Virus record (IMG/VR): IMGVR_UViG_3300046740_000639
Coordinates: 1-37,665 of that record
Length of the DNA: 37,665 nucleotides
Reading direction: 5' to 3' (one strand)
Source of the DNA: a virus
Part shown: piece after piece, positions 28,392-35,777 of the stretch
Numbering within the stretch: position 1 is the stretch's first letter
How the letters are laid out: each line of letters begins with the position of its first letter
Made by a program: the position numbers and the translations under genes
The notes under the pieces: generated by a model
Databases searched by the model: none
What the model was told of the DNA's origin: nothing
Seen by the model: only the letters and a program-made list of their open reading frames with translations

Positions 28392-29168
28392 TCATAGCAA
28401 TCGCCCTTGTCCAATCTCTTGTTCCCGCGCATCGGGCATGCGCCGTAATCGGAAGGTTTTCGTGAACTGCCATTTGGCAAGGACTAGTGGTGATGTGATG
28501 AATGCTGTTCCCCCGGATGCAATCCCATTCGTAATATCGATGGAATAAACAACACCCAACCAATAATTTGTTGGGTTGAGAGCCATCACGGTCACCTCGT
28601 TTGGCGTCACAGAAAAATCCCCATCGGCTAGACGTGTTCCTTTGCATTCCATGATTTGTGGCGAATGAAAACGGTTGCGGCCACAGAAGGTGAAATCGTA
28701 TGAACGACCAGTTGATGTGTCCTTCGTTTCGTAATCTCTGCTTTGCATCAGTGCCATGATCTTCTGGTGCGCGTAGACGCCGATCGAATGGCTCGTCGGC
28801 TCGCCGGCAACATCATCGGCCTCGATCGGTAGAACGAGCACGTTCTGACATGTGAATAGATTTGCGCGTTCGTTTGCGGCTTGGATTAGCTTCGGCCTGA
28901 CTTCATCACGGAAACAATACTTACCAGATCCGACGCGCGTTATTAGATCAACCCGCCGCCCCTCCTGGTGAAATCGCGAGAAGCCGCTGCCGAGCCGCTG
29001 CAACTCGTTGCTGATGCCCTGCTTCCAATGTTGCGGCAATTGGCCATCGCGAGCGAGCCGAGCCCTTCCATATTCCTCGGCAAGATCGGCACGAGTGAAC
29101 CGCCGCGAGAGCTTCAAGCCCGCAGCAACAATATCCGTGCCACGCTTACTAAGAGTCGCGAGCTTCAT
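28392..29168 (-). CDS. DUF3883-like nuclease candidate, 258 aa
   Basis: The start MKLATLSKRGTDIVAAGLKL at 29168 overlaps the methyltransferase stop as ATGA. The N-terminal half (about 1-95) contains a winged-helix-like DNA-binding region, SRRFTRADLAEEYGRARLAR to HQEGRRVDLITRVG. The C-terminal half has SYDFTFCGRNRF and HSPQIMECKGTRLADGDFSV, then TPNEVTVMALNPTNYWLGVV. This is the D...ExK layout of the DUF3883 (NO VEIN C-terminal) PD-(D/E)XK fold, with E and K of MECKG as candidates. Next to a DNA methyltransferase it could be a restriction enzyme. Confidence 0.65.
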   Translation of the reverse strand: MKLATLSKRGTDIVAAGLKLSRRFTRADLAEEYGRARLARDGQLPQHWKQGISNELQRLGSGFSRFHQEGRRVDLITRVGSGKYCFRDEVRPKLIQAANERANLFTCQNVLVLPIEADDVAGEPTSHSIGVYAHQKIMALMQSRDYETKDTSTGRSYDFTFCGRNRFHSPQIMECKGTRLADGDFSVTPNEVTVMALNPTNYWLGVVYSIDITNGIASGGTAFITSPLVLAKWQFTKTFRLRRMPDAREQEIGQGRLL

Positions 29169-30094
29169 TCCGCGGCCTCGTCGTTCAATTCGGCCACATG
29201 ACCGTAGACGTCCCATCCGTCACGTTTGCGGCGCGTAAACATTTCGAGCTTTCGGCCATGCGTGTAGAGCGTCTCGATGATGTCGTAGAATTCGACTGGC
29301 TTCTGGCTATGCTTGTCGCTGCGCTCGATGCTCTGCACGCTGTCGAAGAGCTGTTGCTTGTCTGGCTGGCAGGAGCCGCGCGTGCAGACCAAAAGCACCT
29401 CGTGGCGCACCGAATTGTAGTGCCCCATGTTGTGCTTGATCTTGTCCCACACGAATGACGCCTTGTATTCGAAGCCCCAGGCATTCACGACCTGGAGTGC
29501 TTCCTGCAGCATCGGCGACGTCGCCCAGAGGAAAAGCACCGCATTGTCTTCTACCCAATGGTTGACGGGCAACGCGCAGATTGCGGAAAGCTCCATTGTC
29601 GGGTAGTGCTCGCGCGCATCGCCAGCCGGCAACCCCATCCGATGCGGCACCAGAGTCGTGTCGCCATAAGACCAGGGCGGATCGGCATAGATGATGCGGT
29701 ATTTTTCCTGCGGTTCCGGTGTCACTCCCTCGCCCTCGACCTCCGCCGCGACTTCTGCCGCTCGCTCATCATTGCGGGCACGAGCGGTGGGAGAGCCGGC
29801 GCTCGTGCTGTCAGACTTCTGACGGTTTTCGTCAGATTTCTGACGAGGGCGTAGATCAGCGGCAATCGTCTCATGCGACCAGCCCGTCAGGTCTGCAATC
29901 TGGCGAGTGGTTAGGCCTTTCGCGGCCAGCATCTTCGCAAGTGCTTTACGTTCGTCGGCGCTTTTGATTTTCGTTACAGCATTTCCTATTTGTTCTAATT
30001 CTTTCGGCGTAATGCCAGCCAGTTCGGCGTATTCGCTCGTGAGTTCCTTGGTCGCGCCAAGGAAATTCGCGAGCAGCTTTGCTTGTTTTCTCAT
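29165..30094 (-). CDS. MT-A70 family DNA adenine methyltransferase
   Basis: 309 aa. The N-terminal part has a helix-turn-helix, AAKGLTTRQIADLTGWSHET (about 58-77), then a charged linker. The catalytic domain has YRIIYADPPWSYGD, where DPPW is the signature of N6-adenine methyltransferases of the MT-A70 class. It also has FLWATSPMLQEALQVVNAWG and the closing KPVEFYDIIETLYTHGRK. It transfers a methyl group from SAM to adenine in DNA. It may protect phage DNA from host restriction, and is coupled to a nuclease candidate. Confidence 0.92.
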   Translation of the reverse strand: MRKQAKLLANFLGATKELTSEYAELAGITPKELEQIGNAVTKIKSADERKALAKMLAAKGLTTRQIADLTGWSHETIAADLRPRQKSDENRQKSDSTSAGSPTARARNDERAAEVAAEVEGEGVTPEPQEKYRIIYADPPWSYGDTTLVPHRMGLPAGDAREHYPTMELSAICALPVNHWVEDNAVLFLWATSPMLQEALQVVNAWGFEYKASFVWDKIKHNMGHYNSVRHEVLLVCTRGSCQPDKQQLFDSVQSIERSDKHSQKPVEFYDIIETLYTHGRKLEMFTRRKRDGWDVYGHVAELNDEAAE

Positions 30095-30393
30095 GCCGCT
30101 GCCCTCTTGCTGCGCGTGATGACGTAATGCCCCGGCTGGTACCGGCAGCCCTCGCGGCTTATCCGCACGCCGCTGCCAGCGAGCAGCTCGTTGAGTTGCT
30201 GGATGTGCGACTTGACGGTGTTGCGGTTGCTGCCGCCCGTGCCCCAGACGGTCGCGATCAGGTCGTCGACGCCGATCCCGATGTCGCCGGCCGCCGCGAT
30301 CGCGTCGACGATGCGGCCCTTGAGCTCAGGCAGATAGACGCCGAACCGCTCACGGCGGATCGGTTGGCGGCACCGCGGGCAGCGCATTTCCAT
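30091..30393 (-). CDS. Zinc-knuckle plus winged-helix DNA-binding protein, 100 aa
   Basis: The CPRCRQPI start gives one CxxC pair. GIGVDDLIATVWGTGGSNRNTVKSHIQQLNELL is a winged-helix of the response-regulator type, and VRISREGCRYQPGHYVITRS looks like the wing. It overlaps the methyltransferase start by ATGA. It is probably a transcription factor for the early operon. Confidence 0.7.
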   Translation of the reverse strand: MEMRCPRCRQPIRRERFGVYLPELKGRIVDAIAAAGDIGIGVDDLIATVWGTGGSNRNTVKSHIQQLNELLAGSGVRISREGCRYQPGHYVITRSKRAAA

Positions 30394-30421
30394 GGCGCGT
30401 CCTCATCGTCGATGCAGGCTG

Positions 30422-30787
30422 TCATCGTTTCCGAGCCAGGGGGCGATCACTACGGCCCATGTCGCGCAGCGCTTCCCGAGTTTGATCAATAGTCGGGCGA
30501 TGAAAGTCCGGGTCCGTCTGAATGAGTAGGGACTCGAGCCGGAGGAGCCGCGTGCGGAGTTCATGAAGTTCATTGCGGGCGTGCTCATCGGATTTGCGCT
30601 GGAGCGCGGCTGCGATGCGGGCGGCTTCGGCTGGCTCGATCCGGCGGGCCTTGCCGTACCAAATGTCGAATGCGCGCCAGTACGAAAGGCCGGCGGCACG
30701 GGCCGCTCTGGCGATCGCCGCCTTGATCTTGTCGCCACGCGCCCATGGCTCCGATAACTCGCGCAGAGATGCGGAAACGTCGGTCAA
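30422..30787 (-). CDS. DNA-binding-like protein, 121 aa, TTG start
   Basis: The only available start is TTG at 30787 (TTGACCGAC), preceded by GGGAGG. The segment KIKAAIARAARAAGLSYWRA and FDIWYGKARRIEPAEAARIA has the look of a helix-turn-helix. A helical tail, RTRLLRLESLLIQTDPDFH, follows. A 20-codon frame starting ATG CGC AGA ends as TTGA over this start and may couple translation. It is the second gene of the left early operon. Confidence 0.6.
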   Translation of the reverse strand: MTDVSASLRELSEPWARGDKIKAAIARAARAAGLSYWRAFDIWYGKARRIEPAEAARIAAALQRKSDEHARNELHELRTRLLRLESLLIQTDPDFHRPTIDQTREALRDMGRSDRPLARKR

Positions 30788-30882
30788 TTAGGCCTCCCAA
30801 GGAAATTGGGAAAACTCCCAACGTCGCGCTGCAATGCTCTGCGCATGGAAAATCAGTGCCTCTCGTTAAAGAGTTTGTCGGC

Positions 30883-31119
30883 TCAGTTGAGCGATGCAGG
30901 GATGCGCAACAATTCAGCCAAATCCGGTCGAAGCACGCTCGCCGGAATGCCTGTCTTTTTCACAATCCGCAGAAGCACTTCCTCGTCCGGCTTCCGCTCG
31001 CCTGCTTCCCATCTGGATACGGATGCAGTCGATACGCCCAACAAGTCCGCAAGCTGACGGCGATTCAGCGGAGGGTCTTGCCGTTCCCGGTAAGCCCGAA
31101 GGGGATGTACTTGTTTCAT
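30883..31119 (-). CDS. Cro/CI-type transcriptional regulator, left operon
   Basis: 78 aa from MKQVHPLRAYRERQDPPLNR at 31119; the open extension to 31221 covers promoter DNA. RRQLADLLGVSTASVSRWEAGERKPDEE (about 19-46) is a classical XRE-family helix-turn-helix with the SVSRWE recognition helix. There is no dimerisation or LexA-like peptidase domain, so it resembles Cro. It is the first gene of the left early operon and lies downstream of a promoter bearing two of the four 15-bp operator sites. Confidence 0.85.
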   Translation of the reverse strand: MKQVHPLRAYRERQDPPLNRRQLADLLGVSTASVSRWEAGERKPDEEVLLRIVKKTGIPASVLRPDLAELLRIPASLN

Positions 31120-31129
31120 TGGCACAAAA

Positions 31130-31178
31130 TTACCGAGTCGGTAATTGGCCGTCAAGCGTTTTCTTACCGAGTTGGTGA
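31130..31178 (-). promoter_or_regulatory. Left early promoter with two operator sites
   Basis: On the minus strand, TTGACG (31155-31150) is followed after 17 nt by TAATTT (31132-31127). Operator 1, TTACCGAGTCGGTAA (31130-31144), is a perfect palindrome apart from its centre and lies in the spacer up to the -10. Operator 2, TTACCGAGTTGGTGA (31164-31178), lies upstream of the -35. Spacing and layout mirror the right promoter at 31512-31559. Confidence 0.8.
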
Positions 31179-31180
31179 AA

Positions 31181-31214
31181 GCCGGCAATGGTCGTGGGAG
31201 GCATAATTGCCGGC
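31181..31214 (+). promoter_or_regulatory. Hairpin presenting the ribosome site of the right regulator
   Basis: GCCGGCAAT (31181-31189) and ATTGCCGGC (31206-31214) form a 9-bp stem ending at the ATG at 31215. GGGAGG (31196-31201) is in the 16-nt loop. The stem brings the otherwise distant site (13 nt) close to the start codon. Confidence 0.5.
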
Positions 31215-31508
31215 ATGGCAAAGAAACGAAAAACCCAATCGGCAGCTCGCTCTACGGGCCCGCTATTTCTGGCCGAGTGGATGGAAGAACTAAAAGTCGA
31301 CGGTAATGAATTGGCTAGGCGGCTCGGGGTTTCATACACAACTGTGTGGCGATGGCAGGAATCACCGACCCGCCTCAATCCATTGAAACAAGCCCAGGTC
31401 GCTAAGGCGTTAGGAATATGGCCAGGATGCCTATGGATGCATCCGGCCACCAAGGCTATGCGCTTGATTCGATTAATTCTTGAGGAAGAGACATCGACCG
31501 AAAAATAG
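31215..31508 (+). CDS. Cro/CI-type transcriptional regulator, right side
   Basis: 97 aa from MAKKRKTQSAARSTGPLFLA; an upstream in-frame ATG at 31188 lacks a ribosome site. The HTH is LKVDGNELARRLGVSYTTVWRWQESPTRLNP (about 26-56), with TVWRWQ as recognition helix. It then runs KQAQVAKALGIWPGCLWMHP. It is divergent from the left regulator, forming a two-regulator switch. Which one is the lysogeny repressor cannot be decided. Confidence 0.85.
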   Translation: MAKKRKTQSAARSTGPLFLAEWMEELKVDGNELARRLGVSYTTVWRWQESPTRLNPLKQAQVAKALGIWPGCLWMHPATKAMRLIRLILEEETSTEK

Positions 31509-31511
31509 TAT

Positions 31512-31559
31512 TTACCGCATTGGTAAGATAACAGTTGACGGCAATTACCGATTTGGTAA
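31512..31559 (+). promoter_or_regulatory. Right early promoter with two operator sites
   Basis: TTGACG (31534-31539) is followed after 16 nt by TAATGT (31556-31561). Operator 4, TTACCGATTTGGTAA (31545-31559), fills the spacer and the -10. Operator 3, TTACCGCATTGGTAA (31512-31526), is upstream of the -35. The pair sits 33 nt apart, as in the left promoter (34 nt). Next is the YqaJ gene. Confidence 0.8.
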
Positions 31560-31587
31560 TGTGCTCCCCTACCACACGGGGAGCCTG

Positions 31588-32544
31588 ATGAAACCGATCG
31601 AGCGCGTCGAGATCACCGCCGACTACGACTGGCTCGAGGCCCGCCGCCAGTACATCGGTGCCAGCGAAGTCGCCACCGTCTGCGGCGTCGCGGCTTACGG
31701 CTCGCTGGCCGAGCTCTACGCGGAAAAGAAGGGCCTGCGCCCGCCGATGGTTGATAGCGGCGTGCTGCGCCGCGGCCGTTGGGGAGAATCGGCGGTGTTC
31801 CAGGCGCTCGCCGACGAGCGGCCCGAATGGGACGTGCAGCGCGCCCGCATCCATGTGGTCGATCGCGACGCGCGGATCGCCTGCACACCGGACGGCTTCG
31901 CGACCGCGCCCGATCGGGAAGGCTTCGGCCTCGTCCAGGCCAAGGTCGTGTCGCGCTCGGTCTATCGGCAGAAATGGCTCGAAGATCCCGACGGACCATT
32001 CGACGGGCCAGCGTCGCCGCCGGCGCATTTCCGGCTACAGACCGTATGCGAGCGCATGCTCAACGCGGATCGCTGCCCGTGGGCCGTGCTCGCGGTGCTG
32101 GTAAACGGCGAATACGACTGGTCGTTTCGCTTATTCGACATCGAGCCTGACCCAATCCTCGAGGATCGCATCCGCTATGACGTTGCCGCCTTCTGGCGCG
32201 ACCATCTCGATCCCGGAATCATGCCCGACTTCGAGCCGCAGCGCGACGAGGCGCTGATCAAGCAACTCTTTCCGCAGGACGACGGCAGCGAGATCGATCT
32301 GACGACCGACAACCGCGCGTTCGTCGCGGTCGACGAACTGATCGAAACCCAGGCAGCGCTCGGCCGGCTCGAAAAGACCGAGAAGGCCCTCAAGACCGAA
32401 CTGACCGGCAAACTCGGCGAGGCGACGTTTGGCCGCCTCGCTGACGGTCGCCGGCTGTCGTGGAAGCAACAACAGCGCAAAGGGTACGTTGTCGAGCCCT
32501 CCAGCTATCGCGTTTTTCGCATCCTCAAGGAGGCGCGCTCGTGA
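31588..32544 (+). CDS. YqaJ/lambda-type exonuclease for recombination
   Basis: 318 aa from MKPIERVEITADYDWLEARR after GGGGAG; the longer frame to 31480 is promoter DNA. The motifs are RQYIGASEVATVCGVAAYGS (N-terminal), LRRGRWGESAVFQALADE (E of GE), ACTPDGFA (D), LVQAKVVS (in place of ExK, with Q-K) and HFRLQTVCERML. This is the PD-(D/E)XK fold of phage recombination exonucleases. It resects DNA ends to give 3' overhangs for its annealing partner. Confidence 0.88.
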   Translation: MKPIERVEITADYDWLEARRQYIGASEVATVCGVAAYGSLAELYAEKKGLRPPMVDSGVLRRGRWGESAVFQALADERPEWDVQRARIHVVDRDARIACTPDGFATAPDREGFGLVQAKVVSRSVYRQKWLEDPDGPFDGPASPPAHFRLQTVCERMLNADRCPWAVLAVLVNGEYDWSFRLFDIEPDPILEDRIRYDVAAFWRDHLDPGIMPDFEPQRDEALIKQLFPQDDGSEIDLTTDNRAFVAVDELIETQAALGRLEKTEKALKTELTGKLGEATFGRLADGRRLSWKQQQRKGYVVEPSSYRVFRILKEARS

Positions 32545-32606
32545 ATTCCGAAAGCGGTCGCAACGTTACCGATGAGTATCTCGGGTCCGCTGCAATGCGA
32601 CCGCCT

Positions 32607-32647
32607 GCGCGCCCGGCCTGTTTCGCCAGTGTTTGGGTCGGGCGCGC
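32607..32647 (+). other. Strong hairpin between YqaJ and its partner gene
   Basis: GCGCGCCCGGCC (32607-32618) and GGTCGGGCGCGC (32636-32647) pair over 12 bp with one G-U and a 17-nt loop. It sits 130 nt after the YqaJ start of the gap and 16 nt before the AAAGGAGA site of the next gene. A 45-codon GTG frame (32541-32678) crosses it but is doubtful. It may set relative expression of the two genes. Confidence 0.5.
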
Positions 32648-32674
32648 ACTCTTAACCCAAAGGAGATTTGTTAG

Positions 32675-33763
32675 ATGACCAACCCCGACATCGAAGACCG
32701 CCGCGGCGCGCTTGCGCAATTCGCCAATGCCGGCGGCCAACTCCAGCAGCCCATCCCGTCCGGCCACAGCCTGGTGCGGCCGACCACCGGGCTTGCCGAT
32801 CGCGTCATCGGCGCGCAACACGTCGCGGTCTACCGTGACGACGCGAAAATATTGCAGAAGCTCTCCGCGCTCGCCGCGGCAGCCGGCACGGACTGGTTTT
32901 ACCGCTTCCCGGTCAAGTCGAAGGACGGCCGCACTGATTACATCGAAGGGCCGAGCATCAAGCTCGCTAATGACGTGGCGCGCATCTTCGGCAACAACGT
33001 CAACGAAGTCCGCGAGATCGACAACGGCGACAGTTGGACGTTCTACGCCCGCTTCACCGACATCGAGACCGGCTTTTCGATGGAGCGCGCCTACCGGCAG
33101 CGCAAGTCGCAGACTTCGATCAAGACCAAGGACGCCGATCGCAGTCTCGATCAGACCTACCAAATCGGGCAATCGAAGGCGATCCGCAACTGCATCGTCA
33201 ACAGCCTGCAGATTTACGCTGACTATGCTTTCGAGCACGCGCGCAATTCGCTGGTCGATAAGATTGGCAAAGACTTGGCCGGCTACCGCCAACGCGTCGT
33301 CGACGGCCTCGCGCGCATCCCGGTCGAGCTGAACCGCGTCGAGCGCGTCATCGGCCGTGCCGCCAAGGATTGGCTCGCGCCGGACATCGCCCAGGTGATT
33401 GCGATGATGAAAAGCGTTGCGGACGGCATGGCGTCTGTCGAAGAAACCTTCCCGCCGATCGAGCAAGCGCCGCCGGCTGCATCGACAGCAAGCGCTACGC
33501 CGCCGCCCATGGAGTCAGGACCGGAGGCGGCCGGCGAGGCGCAGGGCGAGGCCACACCCAATCCACCTCGCCCTGCGCCGACCGCCCGCGGTGGCGTTGT
33601 CGAGGTTGCCTATAAGCGCGGCGTGGCCTGGCGCGAGCTCGCCCGCCCGCGCAAAGGCATGCCGCCCGAATACCGCGACCCGGAGCATTCGCGCGAGGCA
33701 AGCGCCTGGGAAGCCGGTTTCGACGGCGCGCCAATGCCGACGTTCCCGGAGGAATCGAAATGA
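32675..33763 (+). CDS. Probable single-strand annealing partner of YqaJ, 362 aa
   Basis: It starts after AAAGGAGA. The central block has WFYRFPVKSKDGRTDYIEGP, SIKLANDVARIFGNNVNEVR and SFDIETGFSMERAYRQRKSQ-like segments (about 72-150). These are followed by ADRSLDQTYQIGQSKAIRNC and IVNSLQIYADYAFEHARNSL. The overall plan, GPSIKLA plus a beta core, recalls phage annealing proteins. The P/A-rich linker (about 245-300) and a C-terminal piece (VAYKRGVAWRELARPRKGM) resemble tails that bind ssDNA-binding protein or the exonuclease. The call rests mostly on adjacency to YqaJ. Confidence 0.6.
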   Translation: MTNPDIEDRRGALAQFANAGGQLQQPIPSGHSLVRPTTGLADRVIGAQHVAVYRDDAKILQKLSALAAAAGTDWFYRFPVKSKDGRTDYIEGPSIKLANDVARIFGNNVNEVREIDNGDSWTFYARFTDIETGFSMERAYRQRKSQTSIKTKDADRSLDQTYQIGQSKAIRNCIVNSLQIYADYAFEHARNSLVDKIGKDLAGYRQRVVDGLARIPVELNRVERVIGRAAKDWLAPDIAQVIAMMKSVADGMASVEETFPPIEQAPPAASTASATPPPMESGPEAAGEAQGEATPNPPRPAPTARGGVVEVAYKRGVAWRELARPRKGMPPEYRDPEHSREASAWEAGFDGAPMPTFPEESK

Positions 33764-34089
33764 CTGCGTTCAAGGACGCATTTGCCAAAGCCGGAATGGA
33801 TACGAACCAACTCGATCTACGCATGACGAACTACGACAAATGGAAGACGACCGAGCCAGAGCTACAGGGTGAGCCCATGCCGCAGAGAAAACCTGATGCT
33901 GACGATGAACCGCGTTTCACCGACGAGGAAAAGGCCAAGTGCGCGCTGCGCGAGGCGGCTTGGCGGCGAAGGGTCTACCCCAACAGCATCGCCAAGGGGC
34001 GCATGACGCAGGAGCAGGCCAATCGCGAGATTGCCATGATGGACGAGATAGCCGCGGAATACGCCGCCCACACGGAGCTGCCGCTATGA
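33760..34089 (+). CDS. Phage protein of unknown function, 109 aa
   Basis: The start overlaps the previous stop as ATGA. An acidic first half is followed by EEKAKCALREAAWRRRVYPN and SIAKGRMTQEQANREIAMMD. This helical C-terminal pattern (xRRxVYPxRVxxGRMTxxxAxxEIxxM) is frequent in phage proteins of the recombination/replication region. The function is unknown. Confidence 0.7.
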   Translation: MTAFKDAFAKAGMDTNQLDLRMTNYDKWKTTEPELQGEPMPQRKPDADDEPRFTDEEKAKCALREAAWRRRVYPNSIAKGRMTQEQANREIAMMDEIAAEYAAHTELPL

Positions 34090-34430
34090 GGGCGATCTAT
34101 GCCGTGACCGTCGCCGCCATCGCGGTGTTGTTGGTGACGGTGTCGCTGCGCGGATATGCGGCAAAGCCATCCGCCGCCAAGCCGGCGCCGGTGTCGTTGC
34201 TCGTCGAGCAGCCGCTGGTGAAGTCCGATCGGCTTTCGGTGCCGAAGCCGCCGCCGCCTCCGCCGAAGCCGGTGCCCCCGCCGCCTCCGGTCGCCGAACT
34301 GATCGAACCGCTGGCCGCAGTTGCTGAGGCGCCGCCGCCCAAGCCACACGCCGATCCGGTCTGCGGCCCGCGCGGACGCACTTGGTACACGCGCGAGAAC
34401 GGATGGAAGTCCTGGAGATGTAATCGATGA
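34086..34430 (+). CDS. Membrane-anchored proline-rich protein, 114 aa
   Basis: MRAIYAVTVAAIAVLLVTVS is an N-terminal anchor or signal peptide. A P/K-rich arm (PKPPPPPPKPVPPPPP, about 55-70) and a short C-terminal part with two cysteines (CGPRGRTWYTRENGW, CNR) follow. The plan resembles TonB-like periplasm-spanning linkers but without a TonB domain. It starts in an ATGA overlap and could reach into the periplasm. No function is assigned. Confidence 0.65.
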   Translation: MRAIYAVTVAAIAVLLVTVSLRGYAAKPSAAKPAPVSLLVEQPLVKSDRLSVPKPPPPPPKPVPPPPPVAELIEPLAAVAEAPPPKPHADPVCGPRGRTWYTRENGWKSWRCNR

Positions 34431-34741
34431 GGACGATCTCGGCGGCGCGGATGAAGGGCAACGGCATGGGGCATACGAACCGCATTCCGCGTGAGGGCAC
34501 CCATCTGCGCAAGATATGGGACCTGTTCCAGTCCGCGCCAGGAGTTGTCATACCCATGGTCCTTCTCGGCAAGAACAAGAACACCTTGTTTCAGCTCCGC
34601 GATTTCTACGGATTGGACATCCGCTGCATCAGGTACGGCAAATGGTGCCTGTGCGGCGAATGGGTTGCTGGCGGCGGCTACATCGATTACGTGGCTGCGC
34701 GCCATCAGGACGCGGTGGATGGGCACAAAGGAGGGCGATGA
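34427..34741 (+). CDS. Small protein of unknown function, 104 aa
   Basis: MRTISAARMKGNGMGHTNRI starts in an ATGA overlap. The segment LRKIWDLFQSAPGVVIPMVL and TLFQLRDFYGLDIRCIRYGK has a helical, possibly DNA-binding, look. A C-terminal IDYVAARHQDAVDGHK part follows. The family is not recognised. Confidence 0.65.
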   Translation: MRTISAARMKGNGMGHTNRIPREGTHLRKIWDLFQSAPGVVIPMVLLGKNKNTLFQLRDFYGLDIRCIRYGKWCLCGEWVAGGGYIDYVAARHQDAVDGHKGGR

Positions 34742-35559
34742 ACAAACAACCAACTAGGCTGGGAATCAAACCACTTTTTCAACGAGGAAAGCAAATGAAG
34801 CGACTACTAGCTACGTCCGCCATCCTGGCGGCGCTTGCGGTGCCGGCTGCGGCCAGCACCGTCACACTAGGTGGCCAGACCTGGGACACCACCAACTCCG
34901 GCAGCCTAAGCCTCGGCAACGTAGTGCCCGCCGGGAATCAGCCGCAGAACGCCCCGTGCGTCATCTGCGGTGCCAACCAGCCGCAGCAGCCGGCCAATTT
35001 CGGCTACAACGACTACCAGAACGGCGGCAATCTGACGGCGGCCACCGCCTTCTCCGACCAAGGCAATGGAGCCAGGAATACGCTGACCAACAACACCGTC
35101 GGTGACGGCTACCAAGTCGGCATCGGAAGTGCTTTTCTAGCCTATCTGCTTGGTGTCGGTGACACCAGCCTCGGCTTTAGCATCGGCGTCGACGTCAACG
35201 ACAGCAACACGGCGCAGACGCTCAACGCCTTCTACTTCCTCGACTACACCACCCACACCGTGTTGGCCTCCTTCACTGGCGGTTTGCCCGGCAACGTGCC
35301 GTCGGTTCACAACGGCACTGGCATCCCGGACTACAGCATCACCGGGAGCCTGCTCAACCTCAACGATGTCCACCTGGGCGACACGATTGGCTTCGTGGCG
35401 ATCATGACTGGACTAAACGACGGGCCCGACTCGTTCTTCATCGAGGCGGCACCGGCGGTGGCGCAGACCCCGCTGCCGGCCTCGGCCTTCCTGTTCGGCA
35501 TCGGCCTCGTCGGCCTCGCCGGGCTTGTGCGTAAGCGTCAGAGTAATCGTCTTGCGTAA
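34738..35559 (+). CDS. Exported protein with VPLPA-CTERM-like sorting signal
   Basis: The mature part is N, G and T-rich and beta-type, with CVIC near residue 60 of the mature region. The C-terminus is TPLPASAFLFGIGLVG, a hydrophobic stretch and RKRQSNRLA. This is the PEP-CTERM/VPLPA-CTERM tripartite signal recognised by exosortase systems in bacteria. Two in-frame starts exist: ATG at 34738, in an ATGA overlap behind AAAGGAGGG, and ATG at 34795 behind GAGGAAAG. The latter gives a clean signal peptide (MKRLLATSAILAALAVPAAA). The gene implies export and anchoring by a host exosortase, unusual for a phage. Confidence 0.78.
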   Translation: MNKQPTRLGIKPLFQRGKQMKRLLATSAILAALAVPAAASTVTLGGQTWDTTNSGSLSLGNVVPAGNQPQNAPCVICGANQPQQPANFGYNDYQNGGNLTAATAFSDQGNGARNTLTNNTVGDGYQVGIGSAFLAYLLGVGDTSLGFSIGVDVNDSNTAQTLNAFYFLDYTTHTVLASFTGGLPGNVPSVHNGTGIPDYSITGSLLNLNDVHLGDTIGFVAIMTGLNDGPDSFFIEAAPAVAQTPLPASAFLFGIGLVGLAGLVRKRQSNRLA

Positions 35560-35570
35560 TAGCGCGTAGG

Positions 35571-35595
35571 CTGACGTTGCTTCCCGCTCCGTCAG
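35571..35595 (+). other. Hairpin after the VPLPA-CTERM gene
   Basis: CTGACG and CGTCAG pair over 6 bp with a 13-nt loop, about 10 nt past the stop. No U-run follows, so a factor-independent terminator is not supported. Confidence 0.3.
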
Positions 35596-35653
35596 TGTAC
35601 AGGACCGCCGGGATGATACCGCCATCCATCGGCATCCCGCCCGGCGGGCCACC

Positions 35654-35776
35654 ATGACGAGACACCGGCCCAGCAAGAAACGCCGCCACACGGTGGTCGC
35701 CCATTGGCGGGTCATCCGTAACAAGAACGGCAGCACCAGACGCATCCGCGTCCGAGGCTCTAAACGAGGCAAATGA
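35654..35776 (+). CDS. Small basic protein, 40 aa
   Basis: MTRHRPSKKRRHTVVAHWRV and IRNKNGSTRRIRVRGSKRGK make a strongly basic peptide, a pattern seen in small phage nucleic-acid-binding proteins. The ribosome site is weak (GGCGGG). It ends 1 nt before the next ATG. Codon pattern and density of basic residues support it, but it could be spurious. Confidence 0.5.
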   Translation: MTRHRPSKKRRHTVVAHWRVIRNKNGSTRRIRVRGSKRGK

Positions 35777-35777
35777 G

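Noticed and set aside
32541-32678. 45-codon GTG frame between YqaJ and the annealing-partner gene
   Set aside because: It has GTGA and ATGA overlaps at its ends, but a 12-bp hairpin dominates its middle and the product has no coherent composition. It is more likely a structured leader.
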